Counted from the stretch's first letter, positions 33,971 through 42,888 are shown. The stretch is 64,000 nucleotides of DNA from Stenotrophomonas maltophilia (GCA_002387845.1 DGLB01000043.1:43375-107374), one strand, 5' to 3'. Notes: generated by a model not told the origin, from the sequence alone. Made by a program: numbers and translations.

Positions 33971-34243
33971 ATGAAAGAGAATTCTGGTTCGGATGGGCGC
34001 GACGGCGGCAAGAGCCGTCCGAAGGTACTGCACTGGCATGTGCCGAAGCAGCTCAAGGTGCAGGCGGTCAATTACCCCGGGTCGAAGGACCGCTATGGGG
34101 AAGAACAGGTGCCGTGCATAAAGCTGCGGGGCATGTGGTTGACCCGGCTGCGCATTGATGTGGGCACCGTGTTGACGTTGATTCCGGGTGAGGACCGGCT
34201 GACGCTGGTGGTGGACAAGGCCGCCAAGCTCAAGGAGTGTTAG
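33971..34243 (+). CDS. SymE-like protein (type I toxin family)
   Basis: A 90-residue protein resembling SymE, the SOS-induced type I toxin with an AbrB-like fold in E. coli. The conserved stretch is YGEEQVPCIKLRGMWLTRL followed by a G-T-V beta strand and a final LTLVVDKA, which parallels the SymE motif (IPAITLKGQWL). The N-terminus is a polar tail (MKENSGSDGRDGGKSRP). ATG at 33971 has GAGGA 6 nt upstream; a TTG three nt earlier is also in frame. No antisense RNA was identified. The gene lies alone between a decayed frame and two REP elements. Confidence 0.65.
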   Translation: MKENSGSDGRDGGKSRPKVLHWHVPKQLKVQAVNYPGSKDRYGEEQVPCIKLRGMWLTRLRIDVGTVLTLIPGEDRLTLVVDKAAKLKEC

Positions 34244-34246
34244 CCG

Positions 34247-34272
34247 GTAGCGCCGGCCGTTGGCCGGCCCAC
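34247..34272 (+). repeat. SMAG-like REP element (GCCGGCC type)
   Basis: GTAG followed by GCCGGCC-GTT-GGCCGGC, starting 4 nt after the SymE-like stop; identical in core to the copy at 9397-9422. Confidence 0.75.
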
Positions 34273-34346
34273 GGGGTGTTGGGTTGTCCGGCACCCCGTG
34301 GTATTCCGGTTATGGGTTCATGCGTCAATGAGCGTTGAGGTGTCAT

Positions 34347-34374
34347 CGGCGGTCGTCTGTCGACCGACCCTACC
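34347..34374 (-). repeat. SMAG-like REP element (GGTCG type)
   Basis: CGGTCGTCTGTCGACCGACC followed by CTACC: the GTAG-headed hairpin on the minus strand, the same subfamily as the ends of the composite elements at 32319 and 39598. Confidence 0.65.
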
Positions 34375-34386
34375 TTCACGCACCGA

Positions 34387-34548
34387 TCATTTTTTCTTTT
34401 TCCCGCCGCCGTCCTGTTTGTTGACTGTTGCCCAGGCGATGCGCTCGGCGGTCTTCTCGCTGCGCCCCTGCTTCTTCTCGCTCTCTTCAATGTGCGCGGC
34501 CTGGCGCTTCTGCTTGTCGGTGTAGCTGGATTTGTCTCCCACAGGCAT
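34387..34548 (-). CDS. small basic protein (53 aa) next to katE
   Basis: A 53-residue, highly charged protein (MPVGDKSSYTDKQKRQAAHI then EESEKKQGRSEKTAERIAWA and a poly-Lys tail). AGGAG lies 8 nt before the ATG at 34548. Short proteins of this pattern (YTDKQ...AEHIEE...AWATVNK) occur widely in proteobacteria, sometimes labelled plasmid stabilisation protein without evidence. It ends just before the REP at 34347 and begins 15 nt past the katE stop, in the same direction, so it is probably cotranscribed with catalase. Confidence 0.75.
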   Translation of the reverse strand: MPVGDKSSYTDKQKRQAAHIEESEKKQGRSEKTAERIAWATVNKQDGGGKKKK

Positions 34549-34563
34549 ATCGTGTCTCCTCGG

Positions 34564-36666
34564 TTACGCCAGCGTGCGCAGCTTGGGTTCGCGTGCCCAC
34601 TGGCGGGTAGCGGCAGCGGTGAGGAAGGCCTTGGCATCTTCGGCTTCCACCACGCCGGCGTCGTTGCCCACGCGGGCGGTCTTCAGCAAAGCCTGTCCGC
34701 CTTCGTCCGCGGCAATCGCCTTCAGATGCGCCCAGGCGAAGCTGACAAAATCAATCGCGGCGGCTTCCTTGCTGAGGCGTTTGCCGGCCTCGGTGCTCAG
34801 CACCACGGCTACCGCGTCGAACACCACTGAGGGTGTGCCGGCCAACTGGCCATCCGCCGCCTGGCGCTTGCCGTCGCTGAGTGTGCCGCCACCCAGCTTC
34901 GGGGCCACCAGCTTCACCGTGGCACCGGCCTTTTCGGCGGCCTTGCGCAGCGTGTTGAGAATGCCGGCGTCGGAGCCTTCGTCGAACAGAATGCCAATCG
35001 CACGGCCCTTCAGCGTGTCCTTGGTGCGGCCGATGATGCGCACTTCCGGGGCTTTGGGCAGGTCCTGCGCGGGTGTGGCGGTGGCGGCGGGGTCGGGCAG
35101 GGAGGTCATGCCCAGGCCATCGGCGACGCGCTGGGCCAGTGTGTCGTCGATGTTGCGCAGGTGGCTCACCGTGCGCTCGCGCACCTTGGCGGTTTCCACC
35201 TTGGAAAGCTCGAATACCAGCGCGGAGGCCAGATGGGCCTGCTCTGGCGCTTCCAGGCTGCGGAAGATCAGACGTGCCTGGCTGTAATGGTCAGCAAAGC
35301 TTTCCGGGCGCACGCGGCCCTTGTTGCCGTCGTCGGCCGGGGTGGCGTGGCTGGGGAAGCCGTCGGCGCTTTCGCGCGGGCTGTCGTCCTGTAGCGAACT
35401 GGGGTCGTAGGCCACCCGGCCCTTGGGCACCTGCATCTGCATGTGACCGTCGCGCTGGTGGTTGGCGAACGGGCACTTGGGGGCATTGACCGGAATCTGG
35501 TTGAAGTTCGGGCCGCCCAGCCGGCTCAACTGGGTGTCCAGGTAGGAGAACAACCGGCCCTGCAGCAGCGGGTCGTTGCTGAAGTCGATGCCGGGTGGCA
35601 CGTTGGCCGGGCAGTAGGCCACCTGCTCGGTCTCAGCGAAGAAGTTGTCCGGCCAGCGGTCCAGCACCATGCGTCCAATCACGGTCAGCGGCACCAGCGA
35701 TTCGGGAATGATCTTGGTCGGGTCCAGGTGGTCGAACGGGAAGCTCTCCGCGTCCTCCTCACTGAACAACTGCACGGCCAGTTCCCACTCGGGGAAGTCG
35801 CCGGCGCTGATCGCCTCGAACAGGTCGCGGCGATGGAAGTCATTGTCGGCCGCCTGCAGCTTCAGGGCCTCGTCCCACACCGTGGACTGGATGCCCAGCT
35901 TGGGCCGCCAGTGGAATTTGACGAAGGTGGACTCGCCGGCGTCGTTGAGCAGGCGGAAGCTGTGCACACCAAAGCCCTCCATCATCCGCAGCGAGCGCGG
36001 AATGCCACGATCGCTCATCGCCCACATGATCATGTGCATGGCCTCGGGCATCAGCGAGATGAAATCCCAGAAGGTGTCATGCGCGCTGCCGGCCTGTGGG
36101 TAGCCGCGATCCGGCTCCATCTTCACCGAATGCACCAGGTCCGGAAATTTCATCGCGTCCTGGATGAAGAACACCGGGATGTTGTTGCCCACCAGGTCCC
36201 AGTTGCCCTCGCGGGTGTAGAACTTCACCGCGAAGCCGCGCACGTCGCGCGGGGTATCCACCGAGCCGGCCCCGCCGGCCACGGTCGAGAAGCGGGTGAA
36301 CACCGGGGTGCGCACGCCCACCTCGGTGAGGACGCGGGCGCGGGTGAATTCGTGCAGCGAGCGGGTCAGCTCGAAGTAGCCATGGGCGGCGCTGCCGCGG
36401 GCATGCACGATGCGCTCGGGAATGCGCTCGTGGTCGAAGTGGGTGATCTTCTCGCGCAGGATGAAGTCTTCCAGCAGGGTCGGTCCGCGCGGGGTGGGAC
36501 GCAGCGAGTTCTGGTTGTCGCCAACGGGAATGCCCTGGTTGGTGGTCAGCACCGGATGGCCGCTGCCGGCGCGCTGGTGCAGTTCGTCGGCATTGCCGCG
36601 CACATCGGCGGCGGGGGCGGGGCTGCGCTTGGGGGCGGGCTTGCTGCGGGGCTTGCTGGCGGCCAT
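34564..36666 (-). CDS. katE: catalase HPII, large-subunit type
   Basis: Monofunctional haem catalase that dismutates hydrogen peroxide. The 700-residue protein is of the large-subunit clade. A basic N-terminal arm is followed by the catalytic core, with the distal His in RIVHARGSAAHGYFE, the Asn-containing FFIQDAMKFPD and the proximal haem Tyr in RLFSYLDTQLSRLGGPNF. An extra C-terminal DJ-1/glutamine-amidotransferase-like domain starts near RIIGRTKDTLKGRAIGILFD. ATG at 36666 with GGAG upstream is chosen; the frame extends to 36816. In related bacteria it is a stationary-phase/stress gene. An AraC-type regulator gene is divergent 176 nt away. Confidence 0.95.
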   Translation of the reverse strand: MAASKPRSKPAPKRSPAPAADVRGNADELHQRAGSGHPVLTTNQGIPVGDNQNSLRPTPRGPTLLEDFILREKITHFDHERIPERIVHARGSAAHGYFELTRSLHEFTRARVLTEVGVRTPVFTRFSTVAGGAGSVDTPRDVRGFAVKFYTREGNWDLVGNNIPVFFIQDAMKFPDLVHSVKMEPDRGYPQAGSAHDTFWDFISLMPEAMHMIMWAMSDRGIPRSLRMMEGFGVHSFRLLNDAGESTFVKFHWRPKLGIQSTVWDEALKLQAADNDFHRRDLFEAISAGDFPEWELAVQLFSEEDAESFPFDHLDPTKIIPESLVPLTVIGRMVLDRWPDNFFAETEQVAYCPANVPPGIDFSNDPLLQGRLFSYLDTQLSRLGGPNFNQIPVNAPKCPFANHQRDGHMQMQVPKGRVAYDPSSLQDDSPRESADGFPSHATPADDGNKGRVRPESFADHYSQARLIFRSLEAPEQAHLASALVFELSKVETAKVRERTVSHLRNIDDTLAQRVADGLGMTSLPDPAATATPAQDLPKAPEVRIIGRTKDTLKGRAIGILFDEGSDAGILNTLRKAAEKAGATVKLVAPKLGGGTLSDGKRQAADGQLAGTPSVVFDAVAVVLSTEAGKRLSKEAAAIDFVSFAWAHLKAIAADEGGQALLKTARVGNDAGVVEAEDAKAFLTAAATRQWAREPKLRTLA

Positions 36667-36842
36667 GAGGCACTCCGGGCTGGCAGGGGATCGCTCCACC
36701 TTCGCGGCTGGGCCGTTAATCGCGGGTAGGAGTTTTCCCGAATGCTTCGACCTGTGCTTCACATCACACCGCATCCTGTTGGGTGGAAAGCGACAGGGGC
36801 GGTATCCTTCAGGCACCCCCCGTCCTGCTGCCGTCTGCCCGC

Positions 36843-37550
36843 ATGCGCGTCGAACCTGCCGATATCGAAGCCCTGTTTGACGCCATTCCCGATGTGCTGT
36901 TCTTCATGAAGGACCGTGACGGTCGCTACACGCATATCAACCAGACCATGCTGCGGCGGCTGGGGCTGCGCTCGCGCAAGGAGATCATCGGGCGGACGGC
37001 CGCCGAGATCTATCCGACCGGGCTCAGCGCCGATTACGCCACGCAGGACGCACAGGTGCTGGGCGGCAAGGTGATCGAGAACCTGATGGAGCTGCACCTG
37101 TTCGCCAACCGCGAGCCGGGCTGGTGCCTCACCTGCAAGCGACCGCTGCTGGTCGACGGGCGCATCGAGGGGGTCATCGGCATTTCCCGCGACCTTGGCC
37201 AGAAGGACAGCCTGGGCACCCAGTACGAGCAGTTGCGGCTGGCGCTGGCGCACTTGAATGCGCACTATGCCGAAAACGTCCGCATGCAGACCCTGCTGGA
37301 CATCACCGGGTTCTCACTGTCGAAGCTTGAGCGGACGTTCCGGAAGGTGTTCCAGATGACCCCGCAGCAGGTACTTACCCGATTGCGGATCCAGATGGCC
37401 ATGCATTTGCTGCATGGCAGCGAAAGCATCGCCAGCATCGGCCAGTCGTGCGGATTCACCGACCAGAGCGCATTTACCCGCAAGTTCAAGGCAGAAGTGG
37501 GCCTGTCGCCGCGCGCCTACCGCGCCCAGGTCACCGAGCGGGCGGCATGA
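36843..37550 (+). CDS. PAS-AraC family transcriptional regulator
   Basis: The 235-residue protein joins an N-terminal PAS sensor (about residues 5-125; FDAIPDVLFFMKDRDGRYTH, GRTAAEIYP, GVIGISRDLG) to a C-terminal AraC/XylS double helix-turn-helix. The latter has LLDITGFSLSKLERTFRKVF and IASIGQSCGFTDQSAFTRKF. PAS-AraC fusions sense small ligands; none can be named here. ATG at 36843 starts directly at the PAS domain. It is followed after 60 nt by an amino-acid permease in the same direction, which is its most likely target, and it is divergent from katE. Confidence 0.9.
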   Translation: MRVEPADIEALFDAIPDVLFFMKDRDGRYTHINQTMLRRLGLRSRKEIIGRTAAEIYPTGLSADYATQDAQVLGGKVIENLMELHLFANREPGWCLTCKRPLLVDGRIEGVIGISRDLGQKDSLGTQYEQLRLALAHLNAHYAENVRMQTLLDITGFSLSKLERTFRKVFQMTPQQVLTRLRIQMAMHLLHGSESIASIGQSCGFTDQSAFTRKFKAEVGLSPRAYRAQVTERAA

Positions 37551-37610
37551 CCTAAGCGGGATACCTGCGACACGCCGTACACGGTATCGTGTCGCACCTG
37601 TTGCCTGCCC

Positions 37611-39014
37611 ATGAATCCGATGCCCGCATCCCAGACTCCGGCCACGCCTTCCACCCCGTCCCAGCCCCGCCTGGGGCATGCGCTCAAACCGCGCCAGCTC
37701 ATCATGATGGGCCTGGGCAGCGCCATCGGTGCGGGCCTGTTCCTGGGCTCCGGCGTGGGCGTCGCCGCCGCCGGGCCGGCCGTGCTGCTGTCCTACCTGG
37801 TCGCCGGCGCGTTGGTGATCATCGTCATGAACGCGCTGGGCGAAATGGCCGCAGCCAAGCCGACCAGCGGTGCGTTCTCGGTCTACGCCGCCGACGCCAT
37901 GGGGGCCACCGCCGGGGCCACCGTGGGCTGGCTGTGGTGGGTGCAGCTGGTCATCGTGATCGCCGCCGAGGCGGTGGGTGCGGCCGGGTTGCTGGCCACG
38001 GTCTGGCCGGTCATTCCGGTGCCGATGGCCGCGTTGGCCTTCATGTTGTTCTTTACCGCCATCAACCTGCTGGGGGTGAAGAACTTCGGTGAGTTCGAAT
38101 TCTGGTTCGCCATCCTCAAGGTGGCGGCGATCATCGGCTTCATCCTGATCGGCGTGGCCCTGCTGATGGGCTGGCTGCCGGATGTCGCCTCGCCGGGCTT
38201 CAGCAACTTCACCCAGCATGGCGGCTTCGCGCCGAACGGGCTGGCCGGCATCGGTGCGGCGCTGCTGGTGGTGGTGTTCGCCTTCGGCGGCACCGAGATC
38301 GTGGCCGTGGCCGCAGCCGAAACCGAAGACCCCGAGCGCAGCATTGCCCGGGCCATCCGCACCGTGGCGTGGCGCATCCTGGTGTTCTACATCGGCTCGC
38401 TGAGCGTCATCATCGCCGTGGTGCCGTGGAACAGCGAAGCGCTGAAGTCGCCGTTCGCCGCCGTGCTGCAGGTCGCCAACATCCCGGGGGCGGCCACCGC
38501 CATCACCCTCATCGCGGTGATCGCGCTGCTCTCGGCGCTCAACGCGAACCTGTACGGGGCCTCGCGCATGATCTACTCGCTGGCCCAGCGCCGCGAAGCG
38601 CCGGCCGTACTCGGCTGGACCGACCCGCGCCAGGTGCCGATCATCGCCGTGCTGGCCAGCGTACTGTTCGGCTTCGCCGCCACCGTGATGGAGCTGTTGT
38701 TCCCGAACAAGGTGCTGCCGGTGCTGCTGAACATCGTCGGCTCCACCTGCTTGCTGGTGTGGACCATGTCGCTGCTGTCGCAGCTGATCCTGCGCCGCCG
38801 CGCCAACCGCGATGGCACGCGACTGCCGTTCCGCATGGCCGGCTACCCGTTCCTTACCCTGCTGGGTCTGGCGGTGCTGGCGATGATCTTCGGGCTGCTG
38901 TTGTCGGAGGCGGAAACCCGCATCCAGTTCCTGTCCATGGCCGGCCTGACCGCGTTCATCGCGGCCAGCAGCGAGATCGCCCGCCGCGTGCGCCGCAACC
39001 GCATTGAGGAATGA
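37611..39014 (+). CDS. amino-acid permease (APC superfamily, AAT family)
   Basis: The 467-residue protein has about 12 membrane helices. It has the APC/AAT signatures LIMMGLGSAIGAGLFLGSG in helix 1 and AFGGTEIVAVAAAETEDPER between helices 6 and 7, and it resembles AroP/ProY/GABA permeases. It should import an amino acid with protons; specificity cannot be read from sequence. It follows the PAS-AraC regulator by 60 nt and is ended by a REP element and a strong terminator. Confidence 0.92.
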   Translation: MNPMPASQTPATPSTPSQPRLGHALKPRQLIMMGLGSAIGAGLFLGSGVGVAAAGPAVLLSYLVAGALVIIVMNALGEMAAAKPTSGAFSVYAADAMGATAGATVGWLWWVQLVIVIAAEAVGAAGLLATVWPVIPVPMAALAFMLFFTAINLLGVKNFGEFEFWFAILKVAAIIGFILIGVALLMGWLPDVASPGFSNFTQHGGFAPNGLAGIGAALLVVVFAFGGTEIVAVAAAETEDPERSIARAIRTVAWRILVFYIGSLSVIIAVVPWNSEALKSPFAAVLQVANIPGAATAITLIAVIALLSALNANLYGASRMIYSLAQRREAPAVLGWTDPRQVPIIAVLASVLFGFAATVMELLFPNKVLPVLLNIVGSTCLLVWTMSLLSQLILRRRANRDGTRLPFRMAGYPFLTLLGLAVLAMIFGLLLSEAETRIQFLSMAGLTAFIAASSEIARRVRRNRIEE

Positions 39015-39091
39015 TCGGCGGCCCATCCTTCGGTCAATTTGATCGGACCATGGAACCACGCCCTGCGTGGCTTCGCGATGCCAGAACCCGC

Positions 39092-39115
39092 GTAGTGACA
39101 CGCCATGCGTGTCAT
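39092..39115 (+). repeat. SMAG-like REP element (GACACGC type)
   Basis: GTAG then TGACACGC-CAT-GCGTGTCA, downstream of the permease. A related CCACGC-CCT-GCGTGG hairpin lies just before it at 39056-39070. Confidence 0.72.
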
Positions 39116-39127
39116 CGCAGCCCCACA

Positions 39128-39157
39128 GAAAACGGCCCGCTTTCGCGGGCCGTTTTC
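39128..39157 (+). terminator. terminator after the permease gene
   Basis: GAAAACGGCCCGC-TTTC-GCGGGCCGTTTTC is a 13-bp perfect stem with A- and T-rich ends, so it can work in both directions. Confidence 0.85.
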
Positions 39158-39597
39158 ACTCTTCAGAGCTAACTCTTGGCGTCAGGCAGCCATACGGTGA
39201 CCATAATCAATCCAGCTGCCGTGTTCCATCTGCCTGATCGACTCCATCTGCGATGATCGGAAGCGATGCGTCTCTGTCTGGAAATCGTTCGACTCAAAGA
39301 TGCTGGTCCTGCGCAGCGCTCCGGCCGGGATATCGCCATTTTCTGCTGGGGTGTTCTTCACTTCAGTTGGCTGCGGTCGATGAACAGGTTGCTGCGGCGG
39401 AGCCACGCTCGCGCTCGAAAACGCAGCAGAGAGGTGTACGGGAGAAATAGGCATTTCGGGCACCCAGAAAGGAGGGGGTAAGAACTTAACTCTCTGGACT
39501 GCGAGGCGCTTTCAATAACATTTCAATCCTTCGACGCATCAGTTCGCGACCTTGCCATACGCGCTGGGGCACCTGCGACTTCTACGCTCATCGGCCC
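39158..39597. other. gene-poor stretch with only weak coding signals
   Basis: About 440 nt of lower GC content than the surroundings, between the permease terminator and a composite REP. Only a doubtful minus-strand frame is present; I see no RNA gene or mobile-element end. Including the REP and the gcvP terminator, the gap from 39015 to 39920 is the longest in the window. Confidence 0.5.
39182..39454 (-). CDS. doubtful small ORF, unknown
   Basis: An open frame of 90 codons from ATG 39454 reads a low-complexity Pro/Ala/Ser start (PISPVHLSAAFSSASVAPPQ) and a more ordinary end (MESIRQMEHGSWIDYGHRMA). There is no ribosome-binding site and no recognisable family. The polar, non-GC-skewed composition makes it slightly more plausible than a random frame, but it may equally be a remnant or noise. 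Confidence 0.25.
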   Translation of the reverse strand: MPISPVHLSAAFSSASVAPPQQPVHRPQPTEVKNTPAENGDIPAGALRRTSIFESNDFQTETHRFRSSQMESIRQMEHGSWIDYGHRMAA

Positions 39598-39742
39598 GAT
39601 AGCGTCGGTTCCCAGACGACTGCTGACCTTGCTGATCGGCGCGGTGGCGCATGACCATTGGCGGAGGGGTCGTTCCGGCGAGGTCAATGCGTCAAAGAGC
39701 TGATCATCGTTATCGGCAGTCGTCTTGCGACCGACTCTACCG
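39598..39742. repeat. composite inverted REP element (REPIN-like), copy B
   Basis: A degenerate head GATAGCGTCGGTTCCCAGAC opens it, and an inverted hairpin (CAGTCGTCTTGCGACCGA then CTACC, 39714-39742) closes it. The words GCATGACCATTG and GTTATCGGCAGTCGTC in between are shared with copy A at 32319-32464. Length and order match copy A, with diverged sequence. Confidence 0.6.
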
Positions 39743-39862
39743 GTGGTATGTGTGTCGCTGTACCAATGCGCATGCGTCCCCCGTTCGCGCAGCGGCGCGT
39801 TGGAGCACCGTAGTCATCGAGCGCAGCGGAGACGCGCTGGGCTTGTCACTACGCCATCCCCA

Positions 39863-39900
39863 AAACGACAACGGCCCGCTTGCGCGGGCCGTTGTCGTTT
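39863..39900 (-). terminator. terminator of gcvP
   Basis: A 17-bp perfect stem (AAACGACAACGGCCCGC, loop TTGC, and its complement) lies 20 nt past the gcvP stop, with a T-rich exit on the minus strand. Confidence 0.88.
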
Positions 39901-39920
39901 CAAACCAAGGCAGCGAAGGT

Positions 39921-42791
39921 TTACACCTCCACACCCTCATCTTCCTTGTACGCATCGATCGGAATGCACGCGCACATCACGTTCTTGTCGCCGTACACAT
40001 TGTCCACGCGTGCCACCGGCGGCCAGTACTTCTGCTGGCGCAGGCTGGCCAGCGGGAAGGCGGCCAGTTCGCGCGGGTAGGCGTGAGCCCACTCGCTGCC
40101 CGACACGGCCGTGGCGGTGTGCGGGGCGTGCTTGAGCGGGTTGTCCTCGCGGTCCAGGCGGCCGTCTTCAATCGCGGCGATCTCCTCGCGGATCTGGATC
40201 ATCGCGTTGATGAAGCGGTCCAGCTCGTGCAGCGATTCGCTTTCGGTCGGTTCCACCATCAGCGTGCCGGCCACCGGGAAGCTCAGGGTGGGCGCATGGA
40301 AGCCGAAGTCGATCAGGCGCTTGGCCACGTCTTCCGCCACCACGCCGGAGGTCTTCTCCAGCGGGCGCACGTCCAGGATGCACTCGTGCGCGACCAGGCC
40401 GTTGCGACCGGTGTACAGGGTCTTGTAGTACGGGGCCAGGCGCTTGGCGATGTAGTTGGCGTTGAGCAGGGCCACCTGGGTGGCCTTGCGCAGGCCGGCC
40501 GTGCCCATCAGGGTGATGTACATCCAGCTGATCGGCAGGATCGAGGCGCTGCCGAAGCTGGCGGCACTGACCATGCCGACGTCGCCTTCGCCGCCCAGCA
40601 CCTTGGGCAGGAACGGTGCCAGGTGCGACTTCACCGCGCACGGGCCGACACCCGGGCCGCCGCCGCCGTGCGGAATGCAGAAGGTCTTGTGCAGGTTCAG
40701 GTGCGAAACGTCCGAACCCCACTTGCCCGGCTTGGCCACGCCGACCAGGGCGTTCATGTTGGCACCGTCGGTGTACACCTGGCCGCCGTGCTGGTGAACG
40801 ATGTTGCAGATCTCGACGATCTCTTCCTCGAACACGCCGTGGGTGGACGGGTAGGTCACCATCAGCGCGGCTAGGCGGTCGCTGTACTTCTCGGCGTTGA
40901 GGCGGATGTCCTCGACGTCCACGTTGCCGTTGGCGTCGGTCTTGGTCACCACCACCTTCATGCCGCACATCTGCGCCGAGGCCGGGTTGGTGCCGTGCGC
41001 GGAATCGGGAATCAGGCAGATGTCGCGGTGGCCCTCACCGCGCGAGCGGTGGTAGGCGCGAATGGCCAGCAGGCCGGCGTATTCGCCCTGCGCGCCGGAG
41101 TTCGGCTGCAGGCTGACGGCGTCGTAGCCGGTGCACTCCACCAGCATCGCTTCCAGGCCGTCGATCAGTTCCTTGTAACCGGTGGACTGGTCGGCCGGAG
41201 CCAGCGGGTGGATGTTGGCGAACTCCGGCCAGGTCACCGGAATCATCTCGGCGGTGGCGTTGAGCTTCATGGTGCAGCTGCCCAGCGGGATCATGGTGCG
41301 ATCCATGGCCAGGTCCTTGTCGGCCAGCGAGCGCAGGTAACGCAGCAGCTCGTGTTCGCTGTGGTGGGTGTTGAACACCGGGTGGGTCAGGAACGCACTG
41401 GTGCGCACCAGCTCAGCCGGCAGCGCGTCGGCGGTGGCGATGTCCAGCGCGTCCACGTCCACCACGGCACCGAACAGCTGACCCAGCGCGACGATGTCGG
41501 CGCGGGTGGTGGTTTCGTCCAGGCTGATGCCCACCGCTTCGCTGTCGATCGCGCGCAGGTTGATGCGGGCAGCGGCGGCCTTGGCGTGGATGGCGGCGGC
41601 GTCGATGTCCTTGACGTGCAGGGTGTCGAAGAAGTGCTCGCCGACATTGACGCCGGCACCGCGCAGCGCGGCGGCCAGGATGGCGGCCAGGCGGTGGGTG
41701 CGGCGGGCGATGCGGGTCAGACCTTCCGGACCGTGGTACACGGCGTACATCGAAGCCATCACCGCCAGCAGCACCTGCGCGGTGCAGATGTTGGAGGTCG
41801 CCTTCTCGCGGCGGATGTGCTGCTCGCGGGTCTGTAGGGTGAGGCGGTAGGCGGCATTGCCCTGGGCGTCGATGGAGACACCGATCAGGCGGCCCGGCAT
41901 GGAACGCTTGTAGGCGTCACGGCAGGCCATGAACGCGGCGTGCGGGCCGCCGAAACCGAACGGCACGCCGAAACGCTGGCTGTTGCCGACCACGATGTCC
42001 GCACCCCATTCGCCGGGCGCGGCAATCAGGGTCAGGGCCAGCAGGTCGGTGGCCACGGCCACCAGGCCGCCGCGGGCGTGCACGGCATCGGCCAGCGCCT
42101 TGTAGTCGCCGATGTGGCCGAAGGTGTCCGGGTACTGCAGCAGCACGCCGAAGGATTCGGCTTCCAGTGCTTCGGCCGGGGTGCCGACGCGCAGCACGAT
42201 GCCCAGCGGCTCGGCGCGGGTGCGCAGCAGTTCCAGCGTCTGCGGGTGCACGGCGTCGTGCACGAAGAAGGTGTCGGACTTGCTCTTGGCCGAACGCTTG
42301 GCCAGGGTCATCGCTTCAGCGGCGGCGGTCGCTTCGTCCAGCAGCGAGGCGTTGGCGATCTCCATGCCGGTCAGGTCGGCGCACAGGGTCTGGAAGTTGA
42401 TCAGCGCTTCCATGCGGCCCTGCGAGATCTCGGCCTGGTACGGGGTGTAGGCGGTGTACCACGCCGGGTTTTCCAGCACGTTGCGCAGGATGACGTTCGG
42501 GGTCAGGGTGCCGTAATAGCCCTGGCCGATGAAGGTGCGGAACACCTGGTTCTTGTTGGCAATGGCGCGGATCTTGGCCAGTGCTTCCACTTCGGTCAGC
42601 GACTCGGGCAGTGCCAGCGGCGCGGGCGACTTGATCGAGGCCGGCACGATGGCGTCGGTGAGGGCGTCCAGCGAGGCGTGGCCGACCACGTCGAGCATCT
42701 GCGCGATTTCAGCGTCGTTCGGGCCAATGTGGCGTTCGACGAACGCGGCGTGGTGTTCAAGCTCGCGCAGGGTAGGGGTGTTCTGGGACAT
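39921..42791 (-). CDS. gcvP: glycine dehydrogenase (decarboxylating), P protein of the glycine cleavage system
   Basis: GcvP uses PLP to decarboxylate glycine and passes the aminomethyl group to the lipoyl H protein. The 956-residue single-chain (alpha-beta fused) form is complete. The N-terminal half has FIGQGYYGTLTPNVILRN and a degenerate PLP domain. The C-terminal half has the PLP-binding region with DGANMNALVG and the Schiff-base Lys in LHKTFCIPHGGGGPG. ATG at 42791 matches the family start; an ATG at 42800 is in frame too. No gcvT or gcvH is adjacent. Expression is controlled by the glycine riboswitch in its leader. Confidence 0.97.
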   Translation of the reverse strand: MSQNTPTLRELEHHAAFVERHIGPNDAEIAQMLDVVGHASLDALTDAIVPASIKSPAPLALPESLTEVEALAKIRAIANKNQVFRTFIGQGYYGTLTPNVILRNVLENPAWYTAYTPYQAEISQGRMEALINFQTLCADLTGMEIANASLLDEATAAAEAMTLAKRSAKSKSDTFFVHDAVHPQTLELLRTRAEPLGIVLRVGTPAEALEAESFGVLLQYPDTFGHIGDYKALADAVHARGGLVAVATDLLALTLIAAPGEWGADIVVGNSQRFGVPFGFGGPHAAFMACRDAYKRSMPGRLIGVSIDAQGNAAYRLTLQTREQHIRREKATSNICTAQVLLAVMASMYAVYHGPEGLTRIARRTHRLAAILAAALRGAGVNVGEHFFDTLHVKDIDAAAIHAKAAAARINLRAIDSEAVGISLDETTTRADIVALGQLFGAVVDVDALDIATADALPAELVRTSAFLTHPVFNTHHSEHELLRYLRSLADKDLAMDRTMIPLGSCTMKLNATAEMIPVTWPEFANIHPLAPADQSTGYKELIDGLEAMLVECTGYDAVSLQPNSGAQGEYAGLLAIRAYHRSRGEGHRDICLIPDSAHGTNPASAQMCGMKVVVTKTDANGNVDVEDIRLNAEKYSDRLAALMVTYPSTHGVFEEEIVEICNIVHQHGGQVYTDGANMNALVGVAKPGKWGSDVSHLNLHKTFCIPHGGGGPGVGPCAVKSHLAPFLPKVLGGEGDVGMVSAASFGSASILPISWMYITLMGTAGLRKATQVALLNANYIAKRLAPYYKTLYTGRNGLVAHECILDVRPLEKTSGVVAEDVAKRLIDFGFHAPTLSFPVAGTLMVEPTESESLHELDRFINAMIQIREEIAAIEDGRLDREDNPLKHAPHTATAVSGSEWAHAYPRELAAFPLASLRQQKYWPPVARVDNVYGDKNVMCACIPIDAYKEDEGVEV

Positions 42792-42888
42792 GGCTGGCAT
42801 CCGGAAAAGTGGGCACGCACGGTCGGAAGGGCAGTGTCGTGACGCATCGCGGGCAAGCGAGCGCAGCCAGACCCTGCGGTCTTCCAAG

